Source: Chromera velia
Lineage: Eukaryota > Sar > Chromeraceae
Length of the DNA stretch: 29,156 nt
Reading direction: 5' to 3'
Assembly (NCBI GenBank): GCA_018398765.1
Contig: JAHBMJ010004650.1
Location: 64,001 to 93,156 of the forward strand
In this document: positions 8,756 through 17,995 of the stretch, one piece after another
Numbering within the stretch: position 1 is the stretch's first letter
Layout of the letters: each line of letters opens with the position of its first letter
Notes under the pieces: model-generated
What the model was told of the DNA's origin: nothing
The model's input: only the letters and a program-made list of their open reading frames with translations
Databases searched by the model: none
Position numbers and translations under genes: made by a program

Positions 8756-9748
8756 CGGTTAACTGAGCTGTGCATCTGGAAGTTGTACCCTCTGCATGTT
8801 TCTCGACCTGCTTGCTCTGTCCAGCATGTTTCTGTCCTTGATGGTCTTCGTTTTCTGTGGCCCGTCTCTGAGGATACACGTGATGGACACAGAGAGGCAG
8901 AAAAGAACTTGAGGAAAAGGCCGGAGGCGGCCGTTCTTTCCTTTCTTTGGATGAATGGGGTCTCTCTATCTCTCTCTTTTTCTTCTGTCTGTGGGTAATC
9001 AGGAAATGGGGTCTTTCAGAAATGCATGAGCTTTGCTGTTGAATTTGTTTTGCTTTTGTCTCCCATCTCCAGTGCTATTCTCTCTTCATCTTTCGTGTGT
9101 TTCCAGAAGTTGCTTGCCTAGAAAATCCTTTGTGACTGACAGTTGAGTGCAGCATCAGAACTGTGCTGCATGAGACAGTGCGCGCTTCATGCTATGCTCG
9201 GTGCTCTATGCCTGGTACGTTTTACTTTTCTCTTGGTCAGCCCAGTCTGAAGTTTCGCTCATTCTTCATATGATACGGCGATGACAGAACAACTAGGAAG
9301 AGAGAGCGATACCTCCTTTCTTCTTTCATCTCTTTGGCTTTTATTGTCTTGAATCTTTTGACCATGCTTTCACTTTCTCTCTCTCTCTCTCTCTCTCATC
9401 TTTCTTTTTAAATATGAACGTGCATGTAGGGTGTTTGAAGAGAAGGAGAAGAAGAGGGGGGAAGTGAGAGTTCGCTTTTGTTTCTGCCTTTTTCTTTGCC
9501 ATCTCTTCTGGTCTCTGCATGATTTCTTTCCTTTTCGATGGTTTTGAGAGTGGGGGGGATTTAAAAGTGAATGTATCAAAGGTTTTTGTGAAGAGACGGA
9601 GGGGGAGGGAAGAGGCAGAAGAGGACGTGCCTGTCTACTTTCTGTCTCAGGATAATCTACCTTATATGAGCGTCTCATACGAGCACCAGCTTTATGCTTG
9701 TCTCTGTTTATCTGGTTTGTTGATCGTGAGAAGAGACTGTTGAGCCAG
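8756..9748 (+). other. Pyrimidine-rich, intron-like stretch
   Basis: C/T-rich on the + strand with many TTTCTTTC runs and a (CT)n tract at 9375-9398, similar in style to the intron of the gene at 574. It may be intron or 5' leader of a + strand gene, but no start or secure exon was found. Confidence 0.3.
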
Positions 9749-10428
9749 AACGGTGGCACAAGGCCGCCGGCCCATAGTGCACAAAGATGGAAAGCCCACC
9801 CAGATAGAGAGACTTCCCAAGATGTACTGCTATGGCCGGAGAGACGAGGTACAAACTTGCTGTCCTACCATAAAGTGAGTGTAGTTGTATAGTCCTCTCC
9901 CATATTTATTCTTTTTCTGTATCATCTGTTCTCTTTTCGCCTGTCTCCTCTGATTTCTTCTTTCCTTTCTCTCTTCAGATTGACGGAGGAAAGAATGGGT
10001 GCAGGAAAGCACCGAGTTGCAAAATTTTAAGAGATCGGATGTCGTTGCAGAATAAGAAACGGGAGATAAGAATTCTAGGACCTGTTGGCACGTTTGTACG
10101 TTTTGCCATCTCTTTCCACTGTTTGTTCTTTTGTCTCTCTGGTGGTGTGTGCATGCGAAGTTTGGGCCCGTATAATTATGTCGCAGAAAGGAAGATACGT
10201 CATGACACGCGCTGTCAGCGTGACAACATAACCGTGTTGCTGTTTGCGCTGCACCTTTTACTTTCTCTTGCCTCCACCTGGTACAGGAAGGTCTTATGGG
10301 AAATGACTTGAATGACAGTGGGGGAGAGTCTAGCAACCACGGGGCGATCTATGTCCATACGTTCTTTTTGATACAATACCAGACTTATCGCTGCGTTTGC
10401 TTCTTCCAATTTCTCTTGTCTGCACAAT
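9749..10428 (+). CDS. Tentative split gene, candidate exons 9749-9874, 9979-10095, 10287-10428
   Basis: Three segments are bordered by canonical sites. Acceptor GAGCCAG ends at 9748, donor GTGAGT is at 9875, acceptor CTCTTCAG ends at 9978, donor GTACGT is at 10096, and acceptor CCTGGTACAG ends at 10286. Read in phase 0 they join into one open frame (42 + 39 codons, then about 47) closing at a TGA near 10426-10428. The predicted residues are mixed and partly Arg/Lys-rich, with no domain I know. An alternative frame through the first segment (reading KMYCYGRR) would instead stop at 10030. There is no start codon or signal upstream, so this could be the 3' end of a longer gene or chance. Confidence 0.22.
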
Positions 10429-10470
10429 GATTGGTAAGAGTTGTTGGGTTCTTTTGAGTGTTCTTTACAG

Positions 10471-10658
10471 AGAAGAAGCTTACAGATGGACGGGATGGGA
10501 TTGAGAAAGAATGGGGAAATACAATATTCTTTGCGCTCTTCTGCCTGCTTGTGTGCGCTGTGCCTCCCAGGGCTAAAGGCAAGATTCTTGAAGGGATGGG
10601 CGAAAAGGAATTCCCTTTTCAACAATTATATTGGACCACTGGGACGCGATTTGCATAG
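10471..10658 (+). CDS. Candidate terminal exon with one membrane segment
   Basis: The acceptor TTCTTTACAG ends at 10470. The frame that follows ends at TAG 10656-10658 and encodes about 61 residues: a charged start (KKLTDGRDGIEKEW), one hydrophobic segment (NTIFFALFCLLVCAV) and a charged tail. This would suit a small single-pass membrane protein or the C-terminus of one. I could not link it to the preceding candidate exons, because the nearest donor would leave an intron of only 37 nt. Another frame over the same bases is also open, so the call is weak. Confidence 0.2.
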
Positions 10659-10667
10659 GGGTGTATG

Positions 10668-10732
10668 ACACCGGGGGGGGGGGGTGGTGTGCAGCGCTAC
10701 AAGAGCTGAGGGTGGATGCCCCCCCCCGGTGT
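10668..10732. mobile_element. 65-bp inverted-repeat element with G-run/C-run ends
   Basis: ACACC followed by 12 G opens the unit, and nine C followed by GGTGT closes it. It is a short hairpin-forming element related to the one at 12121-12281. Its left flank shares the 12-mer ATAGGGGTGTAT with the inverted right flank of the second copy, so the family probably extends further than the G/C-run core. No clean target duplication was seen. Confidence 0.55.
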
Positions 10733-11280
10733 GATTCAGAATAAGTTCATCTGAAAACGCCGGACTACGGATGGCAGGGGGGTGTGGGGCATAATGGTAG
10801 ACAAAAAAAACTCTTAACTTCTCAGCTATACAATATCCTAAAATCTCTTCAACTATCTAAGACTATCTTAAAACTCAAAAACACTAATATATCTTAAACT
10901 ATCAGACACTATTTAAAAGTGTCTTCGAACTAATCATGTTACTAATATGTCACTAGCTTAGTTAACAATCGTGTGCGATCTCATTCATGTGCAACTTGTC
11001 AATGACTGTGCAAGTTATCAGTAATTTTTCGATCTCCGAACAGTGAGAGATGCTGAGAGGAGAGGGAAAGGCGATAGAGGGAAAGGCGATAGAGTCATAC
11101 ATGCATGTACTCGATCTCGGTCCATCGAGACACCATGTATGAATGCGATACACCAATTGTGTGCAAAGAGAAGGACTGAAGAAGGAGAAGAAAACGTTGG
11201 AACACCTGACTACCCCAACGCGAAGTCACCCCGATACGTTCTGACAAGCCTATGGACCCCCTTCAGGCACGAGGTCCGAC
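10733..11280. other. No gene seen; short direct repeat
   Basis: AT-rich with repeated CTATCTTAAA/ACTATC-type motifs at 10820-10920. A 17-bp unit (GAGGGAAAGGCGATAGA) is repeated near 11057-11092. Nothing coding was recognised. Confidence 0.35.
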
Positions 11281-11757
11281 CTATCTATAGATACATAATG
11301 AAAATGACTCGGAGCTCTCTCTCTCTCTCTCTCTCTCACACTCACTCTCTCTCTCTCTCACTCTCTGTCTCTGTCTCTCCTTCCAAGCGGGGGGCTTCGG
11401 ATCCATCGCCTGGTGCACACCTGAAAAGCAGTGAGTTTGAGGACGAGAAAAGTCCCACTCACTCTTCAAAGGAATGTCGATCTTGCAGGGGATACACCGC
11501 AAAAAAGATGGGTTGATAGCAGAAGAAGGGTCATTGAGATCAACGCGAACAAAGTCCAGCAGACGAGGATTCAACGACACGATCTCTTCACACTGTTCCC
11601 TTTTTTCGTGAAGCTTCTTTCTCTTTACATTCACTCCAAAATATACCGACGGAAGGGCCGTCATCTTTCCGGCCTCACTCCCGTCTCTGTTCCGATCTAC
11701 ACTTACAAACTGACTTCCTTCTTGATCGACACATGGAGAAAAAATCACTCTGTTCAC
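11281..11757 (-). CDS. Unidentified ORF on the - strand
   Basis: The frame is open for about 158 codons. Its first 110 residues look like ordinary protein (for example LPSVYFGVNVKRKK and LLDFVRVDLNDPSSAI, with paired Cys in LRCIPCKID). The last part runs through a CT microsatellite (11315-11380) and becomes Arg/Glu repeats, so it cannot be the natural C-terminus. A GTGAGT donor followed 42 nt later by a TTTTCAG acceptor lies near 11440-11480 on this strand and may mark the real exon end. The first codon is not ATG. The overlapping + strand frame (11431-12051, 206 codons) is a rival. I do not recognise the family. Confidence 0.22.
   Translation of the reverse strand: MNRVIFSPCVDQEGSQFVSVDRNRDGSEAGKMTALPSVYFGVNVKRKKLHEKREQCEEIVSLNPRLLDFVRVDLNDPSSAINPSFLRCIPCKIDIPLKSEWDFSRPQTHCFSGVHQAMDPKPPAWKERQRQRVRERESECERERERESSESFSLCIYR
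11315..11380 (+). repeat. (CT)n microsatellite
   Basis: About 30 CT units on the + strand, interrupted by CACACTCA and CTGT. Confidence 0.95.
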
Positions 11758-12120
11758 CTCAGATCAGCTGACATCCGATTCAGCAGAGCAGAGCGTGTTC
11801 ACCGAACTTTTTGGGTTGAGTGGCCGGTGCTGATTGGCAGAGGACTCAGTGAGGAAGGTTGGGTGGGTGTTGCCGTTCAGGCACGTACAGGTGCATGGGA
11901 GGTGAAATTAATTTTGAACGTTGAGGATAGGTTGTGTGGTTTGAGTTCCAAAGATGGTCCGCATTCTTTTGAGAGACTTTCCCCGGTTTGCACACACAAA
12001 ACATGTTATTGTATTGTTATGGAGCATCGTTGCATGCATGGGCCTCTATAAGAAAAAAAATGTATGCATGCATGCATGCATTAAAAAGCTGAACGTCAGC
12101 CTCGGTGGGCAACTCTGCAT

Positions 12121-12281
12121 GGACACCGGGGGGGGTATCCCTTCTCGCACGGGCCGGTAGCAGTGGACGCCGGGGGGGGCGGTGTCCAGCGCATCGGGCG
12201 CGAAGCGCCCGATGCCCATCCCGCCATCCACAAGCATAACGGAGCAAGCTTAGATCCCCCCCCCCCCCNCCCCCGGTGTCC
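12121..12281. mobile_element. 161-bp inverted-repeat element with G-run/C-run ends
   Basis: GGACACC plus eight G opens it, and a ~20-base C run plus GGTGTCC closes it. The C run contains the window's only ambiguous base, an N at 12269. Inside lies another nearly palindromic copy of the end motif (12165-12187: GGACGCC, eight G, then CGGTGTCC) and a perfect stem-loop. It is related to 10668-10732. It has no reading frame, so it would be a non-autonomous fold-back element. Class is unknown. Confidence 0.6.
12191..12215. other. Perfect 11-bp stem with GAA loop
   Basis: GCATCGGGCGC, a GAA loop and the exact complement GCGCCCGATGC form a very stable hairpin. No U-run follows and the context is a fold-back repeat, so it is not a terminator. 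Confidence 0.85.
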
Positions 12282-12299
12282 TAATAGGAGGATACACCC

Positions 12300-14150
12300 C
12301 TATCGATTTGCCTTTCTTGATTGCCTGGAAAGGAGTCAGTGCGCAGGTTGAAAAGAGAAGAATGTGTAAGAATCCCTATGCATGACGATCAATGAGGGTT
12401 TGGTCTTACCGCATCCTCACGTACATATTGTCTTGTATCTTGTATTCTTATTTTCCTGCCCCGCGAGTCAAAAAAAAGTTAAAGCCTGTATACACCTGTC
12501 TGAGACTTCCAGTCTGTCTATGGTCTTTTCTTCTTCTGTCTTTTCACATGCAGATACACGCATGCAAAGCCTACATACACACTGTCGTAGACGCACCCGA
12601 ATGCACAAATTCTTTTCTTCTCACATGCTTTATGTTTGTTGACTTCTTTCCACCCTGTATAGCTGAGGGTATAAGCATACAGGGGGGCCTTCTCCTTATG
12701 CCTTCTTTCTTTTTTTCATTCACTTTCTCTTTTTAAGTCGTCTCTACGATTGCAAATTGAAGAAAAGTCCGAAAGAAAGAATGAGATTCGAACAGAAATG
12801 GATAAAAATTTTTTTTTCCTTCTTTCACTGTGTTTTCTCTTTCACAGACTATGTTGTCTTTTCAGAACATTTTACAGTCAAAAGTGAGGGGGAAGAAGAA
12901 TGTTTTTATTTTCTAGATTTCTTTTCAACTTGTTCGTTTTCTTCCGTTCTTCTTTGATTGCCCTTGCCATTACATTTCTGAGTGCCACCATTGGCCGCAA
13001 GAGAAAGGGGTGGCCTAATGAATCGTTTATATTGCCAATGCGAGTCTCACAAGTGTGTTCGTCTCCCTGTTTGTTATAAGTGAAGACGTGTTTTGTCTCC
13101 ATCTTTTTCTCTTCCTTCAGTTTGTCTCTTTTACAACTCTCTCTTTAATTGTTTTGGACAAGACTGCAGTGACTTCTCCACAAGGCGAGTCGTCAAGAGT
13201 GCTGGGGAGGAATAGAGTAGTTCTTTTCCCTTTAATCATTTCATTTACTGTTCTTCTTTAGTTGCTCTTGCTTCCGTGTTTCATCTGATTGCAGCACTCA
13301 GCAGCGAGAGGGGGGGAGATGTGTAGAAGAAGCGTCTCTATCTTTACTAGCGAGTGTACAAGCAAGTGCAAGTCTTTGTGTTTTCTTGTTTGCAAACATT
13401 ATTTTCTCTTCGATTTGTGAATCGTTTTGTTTCGCTTGTCTTTTTCTTTCAATTTACAAGTTTGTTCGCAAGTGTGTAAGAGAGTGTGTTTGTCTATCTC
13501 TTTCTCTGTAATAGTTGTTTTCTCTATCTATCAATCTGCTTAGTGAATAAAAAAAGGAATGCCTTCAAAAGAGTCACCTTCAGGGACTTTATGACCGTGT
13601 CTTATCTGTGCAGTGACGACCTGTTTCTTTTATGAACGTCCCACTTTCTTTTTGCGTCTCTTTGTTTGCGTTCTTTGAGATCGTATGTCTGGATGTGACG
13701 AGGTTTTTTTTTTTTTTGCATTGATTTATGATCCGTCTTTGTCTGTTGGTTGTGCAAAAGCGTACGTTTGTCTTGCCCTTCTTTTCTTTCTTTCCGTCTC
13801 TGTCCCTGCCTTGTAGCCTTTCTGTCTTTGAGTTCTTATCTTTTCAAACAGAAAAGAGCTGCATCCTTGCTCAGCTTGTTTCTACGTCTCTGTCTATCTC
13901 TCTCTCCGGTCTCCTTAAGGCATCAAAAAAGGGTCTCTCTTGTTTCTTTTATTCATCTGTTTGCTATATTTTCTTTTCTTTCCTTCTGTCTATTTCCTTG
14001 GGACTCCTTGGGATCGAGTTGCATCAAGAACTCCATTGGGACCGACCTGTATGAACACTCTCCTGGGATCGACCTGAACCCATACAGATCTATGCGTGGC
14101 ACGTCTGTACATTTGTTGGACTTTTAGAAGTGACCGTCTGTCTCTTCCCC
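12300..14150 (+). other. Pyrimidine-rich, intron-like stretch, no secure exon
   Basis: Long runs of TTTCTTTC, TCTCTTTC and GTTTGTCTC dominate the + strand. Reading frames of up to 125 codons are Leu/Ser/Phe-rich and explained by composition. The strand bias matches the known intron at 850-1319, so transcription on + is plausible, but I see no exon I would defend. Confidence 0.3.
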
Positions 14151-14818
14151 CAATTAAGAGATTCGAGAGAGGAGCAGAGTAGAGCTCTTCTTCCTTAATT
14201 CTATTCTTCATAGCTAGTGGTCGCTTAACGTTGTTGAAATAGATTATAGGCTATAAGTATACAACCTGCTTGCCAAAGGCAGACGGAGCTCCTACTCTTG
14301 CTAGCCAAGACAATATACGTGATCGTTCAGCATCGCTAGAAAGTAAAAACTGATAAAGGAAGGCCTTTGCAGTAAATCAGCCTCTGGAGCACTTCAATCG
14401 ATCAACTGACAACGCGAGGTAATGGAAATCAATTCTCGTTTCGTGATGCGCATGCAGTGTGGCAGCGTGGCAGGCGACGCGGGTACGCATGTAGATCAAT
14501 TTGGTACGTCGCACAATGACGGCGGCTCACACGGACAAGGCAATCATACAACTCCAGATAATGATGCAACCATCGGTGCTCACACACTCTAGATGGCAAT
14601 ATCTGACTATTTCTCTATATTTATAGAAATGTGTAAAAATCCGGTGAGATTTCTATAAATTATAGAAATTTAGGCCTGATTTCTATGTTGAGATTTCTAT
14701 GACATTTCTATTAGATTTCTATTGATTTCTATCGGATTTTTATCAGATTTCCATGACATTTTTATAAGATTTCTGTAATATAAATGTCATTGACATTTCT
14801 ATAAATTTTTGTAGGGTA
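14151..14818 (-). repeat. Dispersed repeat AB, uninterrupted inverted copy
   Basis: This is the reverse complement of B (8543-8755) joined directly to A (4212-4756). The B part ends at CAATTAAGAG and the A part at TTTTTGTAGGGTA. Because nothing separates the two parts, it shows what the left copy looked like before its 3.8-kb insertion. The two copies flank 5.4 kb of DNA in inverted orientation. Confidence 0.8.
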
Positions 14819-16648
14819 GTCATCGTCTAGGTTACGCGTACATAATCTACAAAGACAAAACATATATTAATTTTTTTCATACTTTTGTTTTGAAGTATAT
14901 GAAAATCTAGTTAGATGGAAAATTCTTTTATTTAATATTAAAATTTTCTTGCAGATCTATTGTATCAGTCTCTACTATCAGATCGATATTGTCTAGAATA
15001 TCGTTGATTTAAAAAAAAATTTAATTTAATATATATGAGTCACAGTTAGGGATAGCTATCATATCGTATCGGTATCACATCGGAATTTAAGGTTCCCAAA
15101 AAAGGGGGTATCGTCGATAATTTCGATACTGACATAAAATTTTTAGCGTATGAGCCTAAAACCTAGTGCAAACGGTATCATTTGTAAAAGTGTAAACTTT
15201 TTGTAAAAATCTCATTTTTTTAAAAAGTCAACTTTACTTAGAAAATGGGCTCCGAAACGTTCAGAAGGCCAAACTATAAGGGGGGCTTCGCCCTCTCAAT
15301 CCCCCCTTTAAAAAGAGTCAACACATCATAAAATTGAGAATGACTTCATCAACACGTCGTTCCTGGAAATCTCATACCAGACGCAAACTGTTAGACTTGA
15401 TTTTATTCTGATATGTGTGCTAAAATCACTTAAATACAAGTGAATACATACAAAATTTAGAGTAAAACGCAGATATTTACATGTTATTCTGCACTCATGA
15501 AGGAACCATGTAGATTTACAGCATAAAAAAGAAAGAAAAAACAAGCTATGCAGCAAGCAGCTTAGGTTAGACTCTCTTGAGCGACGTGGTGGTTGATACT
15601 CAGCAAGCAGAGTGAAGAGAAAATTGAGGTCAAAGGTCTGATAGGGTGTAACGGTCTGTATGCTTATCTGTATATGTATGCATCTCCATGAAAATCAACC
15701 AATATGCAAAACCGTGTGTAACGGCCAGCTGAGACTTCAAAACTGCAACAATTTGGTAGAATACATCCATAGTGAGACATTCTTTAGCTTTCTAGACTTT
15801 GGAGAAGCCCTCTCCTTCCTCTGCGGAGCGGGCACAAGTGACAAACTCACCGGTCATTCCAGGGAGGGCAAATCCCTAGACAAATCCAGTTCCGGAAAAA
15901 CAAAAACAGCATTGCTTGCGGTATTAAGAGTTCCTTCTGCACAAGTGAAAGCATAAAGGAGACCAAGGCAAACACGTTGGACTATAAAGGTTCCTACAGA
16001 GAAACAAAGAGACGGTCCTGGTGTGTGTTTTATGATTTACAGGATGTGAAGACCGAACCGTTGCTGGAAGCTAGGTCAACATCGTAAAACGAGCAGCGAG
16101 CCACCAAGTGGTAATTAAGCTTTTGTAAAAGATGCGGTCATCAGAGGTATGTTCAGTGGTTAAACATCCGTGAACATCAATTAATGGTAAAGTGATAAGC
16201 TTTAATGACAGAGTATGAATGTCACCAAATGACAGTGACCTCACTCGTAACTGACCTTTCTGAATCTTAGTTCGCCCATGTTAACATACTGGTCGTTCTG
16301 GTCACTCCTGAAGCTCCAAGACGGCACAAAAAGAAGAGACAACACTGTGGAAAGACGATTCTTAGACTACTGTCCTTGAGCTGTTTAGACGTTAGCCAGT
16401 GAGCCAACTAACAACGGGTCAAGCAACTCTGTATGCTAATTAAGGAGACAAAATTTCTATCCGCCTGACGTTTATAATATATTCACACGTTACCTTGTTT
16501 TTTCCCCTTCTGGCTGTTATGATCTAGTATTATGATGCTTTGATTGTCTAGAAGCGGTTTTGTTCAGAAAACGGAAATGATGAAGCTCTATTAGATCGGA
16601 TGCAGTGTACATGCAGTCTTGTCTTGAAGCCAAGTCGGGCTATTCTGG
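14819..16648. other. AT-rich spacer with small hairpin; no gene seen
   Basis: AT-rich DNA up to about 15240 is followed by mixed sequence. AAGGGGGG at 15278 and CCCCCCTT at 15301 can form a hairpin. A repeat tip, TTAGGGATAGCTATC at 15046-15060, recurs inverted at 27861-27875. A 98-codon frame at 15660-15956 (+) has no recognisable feature and is not called. Confidence 0.35.
15036..15085 (+). repeat. TTAGGGATAGCTATC repeat, copy 1
   Basis: TTAGGGATAGCTATC followed by TATCGTATCGGTATC matches the inverse of 27838-27895. TAGGG starts are common among hAT-type ends, but no partner end or target duplication was found, so the class is open. Confidence 0.5.
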
Positions 16649-16653
16649 CCGCT

Positions 16654-17448
16654 TGTTACAGACTCCTAAATAGGCTGTGGTAGCAGGATATAACTTCCAA
16701 GTATGTTTTGCCTGCTAAAAGCCTACTTGGTATGATCTAGGGGGAAGAGAAATAAAAGTGAAAGGAAAGGAGAAAACAATTGAGGATGTGAGTAGATTTC
16801 GAGAAAAAGAAAATGACCTTAAAGTTTTAATGGGAATGTCCATACCTATTGAATAGAAAAGACTGTTAAATTCTATTATGGAAGAAAGAATCATTATGGA
16901 AGAAGAAATGGAAGAAGGAATGGAAGAAGAAACGGCAGAGCAAATGGAAGAAAGAATGAAAGAAGAGTTGGAAGAGCCTCTTTCAGAGGCTTCGACAGGC
17001 TACGGCATATCCGAGTGGAAGAGCCTCTTCCAGGGGCCTCGTCAAAAACAAGGAAGAGGAAGTCTTAGAAAGAAAGGAAGAGAAGATGGAAGGAAAAAGA
17101 AGAAAAATAAAATAAAATAAATAGAGACCGACCAGAATGGAATACAGAAAACGGAAGAGGGAAAAGAAGAGGTGTTGGAAAGAATAGGGATAAAATCAAT
17201 ACAGAGGAAAGTAATTATAGAAGTCTTTATGGAAGAGCAAAAAGCGAAAGACTTGGATTTTTGGAAGAGCAAACGGAAGAAGATGTTGAAAATTAAATTT
17301 CATCTTGGACAGAGGACTTCCGACATCCATTCTCCAGCCTTTGAGAAAACTTCTGAGAAGTGAATCTCGAGTGACTTCAGTCTTTTAGCTACCCTACCTT
17401 CAGCAAAATGCTACTAGAGTTCCGGAGTTAGATAAGAAGTCCGCTATA
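16654..17448 (+). repeat. 5' LTR (795 bp)
   Basis: Begins TGTTACAGACTCC and ends GTCCGCTATA; the usual CA end has become TA. It matches the 3' LTR along its length and carries the unoccupied target of the nested TIR element (GAAGTGAATCTCGAG near 17347). It is purine-rich on + from about 16740 to 17300. Confidence 0.9.
16878..17120 (+). CDS. 80-codon charged ORF inside the 5' LTR
   Basis: An ATG-to-stop frame of 80 codons has a counterpart of identical length in the 3' LTR (26506-26748). The first half is Glu/Met-rich (MEEEMEEGMEEETAEQMEER). The last third is Lys/Arg-rich and ends KKKKNKIK. The two copies differ at about 11 residues but at very few silent sites, which argues against selection for protein. 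The frame is most simply a product of the GA-rich U3/R composition. Confidence 0.2.
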   Translation: MEERIIMEEEMEEGMEEETAEQMEERMKEELEEPLSEASTGYGISEWKSLFQGPRQKQGRGSLRKKGREDGRKKKKNKIK

Positions 17449-17450
17449 CG

Positions 17451-17468
17451 TGGTGACTTGCCAGCTTC
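17451..17468 (+). other. Primer-binding-site candidate
   Basis: TGGTGACTTGCC starts two bases after the 5' LTR. Such sites begin TGG, the complement of the CCA end of a tRNA primer. The matching tRNA would end GGCAAGTCACCA. I cannot name that tRNA. Confidence 0.6.
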
Positions 17469-17536
17469 AAGTTCCTGCTATTCCAACAGCAAGCAGCCTT
17501 TTGTCTTCAGAAAGAACCGTCTCTAAACAGAAACAG

Positions 17537-17800
17537 ACCGTGAAACACTATCCAATTTTCGGACAAACACGTCTTTTCTTGTCTTTACAGAGAATTCCAT
17601 CCAATCTAGAGTATACCGTGAAGCGCTGTCCAATTTTCGGACAGACACGCTTTTCTTTGTCTTCGCTAAGAATTCCATCTAGGCCAGAGTGCACCATGAA
17701 GCTGCGCTGCCCAATTTTTGGACAGATACAGGTTTTCTTGCCTCTGCCAGAATCCTTTTCAGAAAAGACAGATCCCACCGTGAAGCACTGCTCAGTTCTC
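17537..17800 (+). repeat. 78-84-bp tandem repeat in the leader region
   Basis: Units starting ACCGTGAAGC, followed by CCAATTTTCGGACA, begin at about 17537, 17615, 17693 and 17777 (the last one partial). The first two spacings are exactly 78 bp, so the units stay in frame and encode a 26-residue repeat (PIFGQTR core) in one frame. The repeats lie between the primer site and gag, where packaging or leader functions usually sit. Confidence 0.8.
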
Positions 17801-17995
17801 TAATAGAGAGATGAGGCACGCCCCTGAAATACGAATAGAAAGACCTTCAGTCACGACTGGAAGCACATCAATCCCGCTATCAGTTGCTAAGTCAACGATC
17901 CCATTACCAAAACGCCGTGCTCCCAACCGCTGTATTACTTGTATCAAAGGGTAGCGTACCCGATTGAAGAGGACCTTGAAGCGGCATTCAAGTAG

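Noticed and set aside
12191-12215. Transcription terminator
   Set aside because: A strong stem-loop but no U-run, and it is embedded in a fold-back repeat in a eukaryotic setting.
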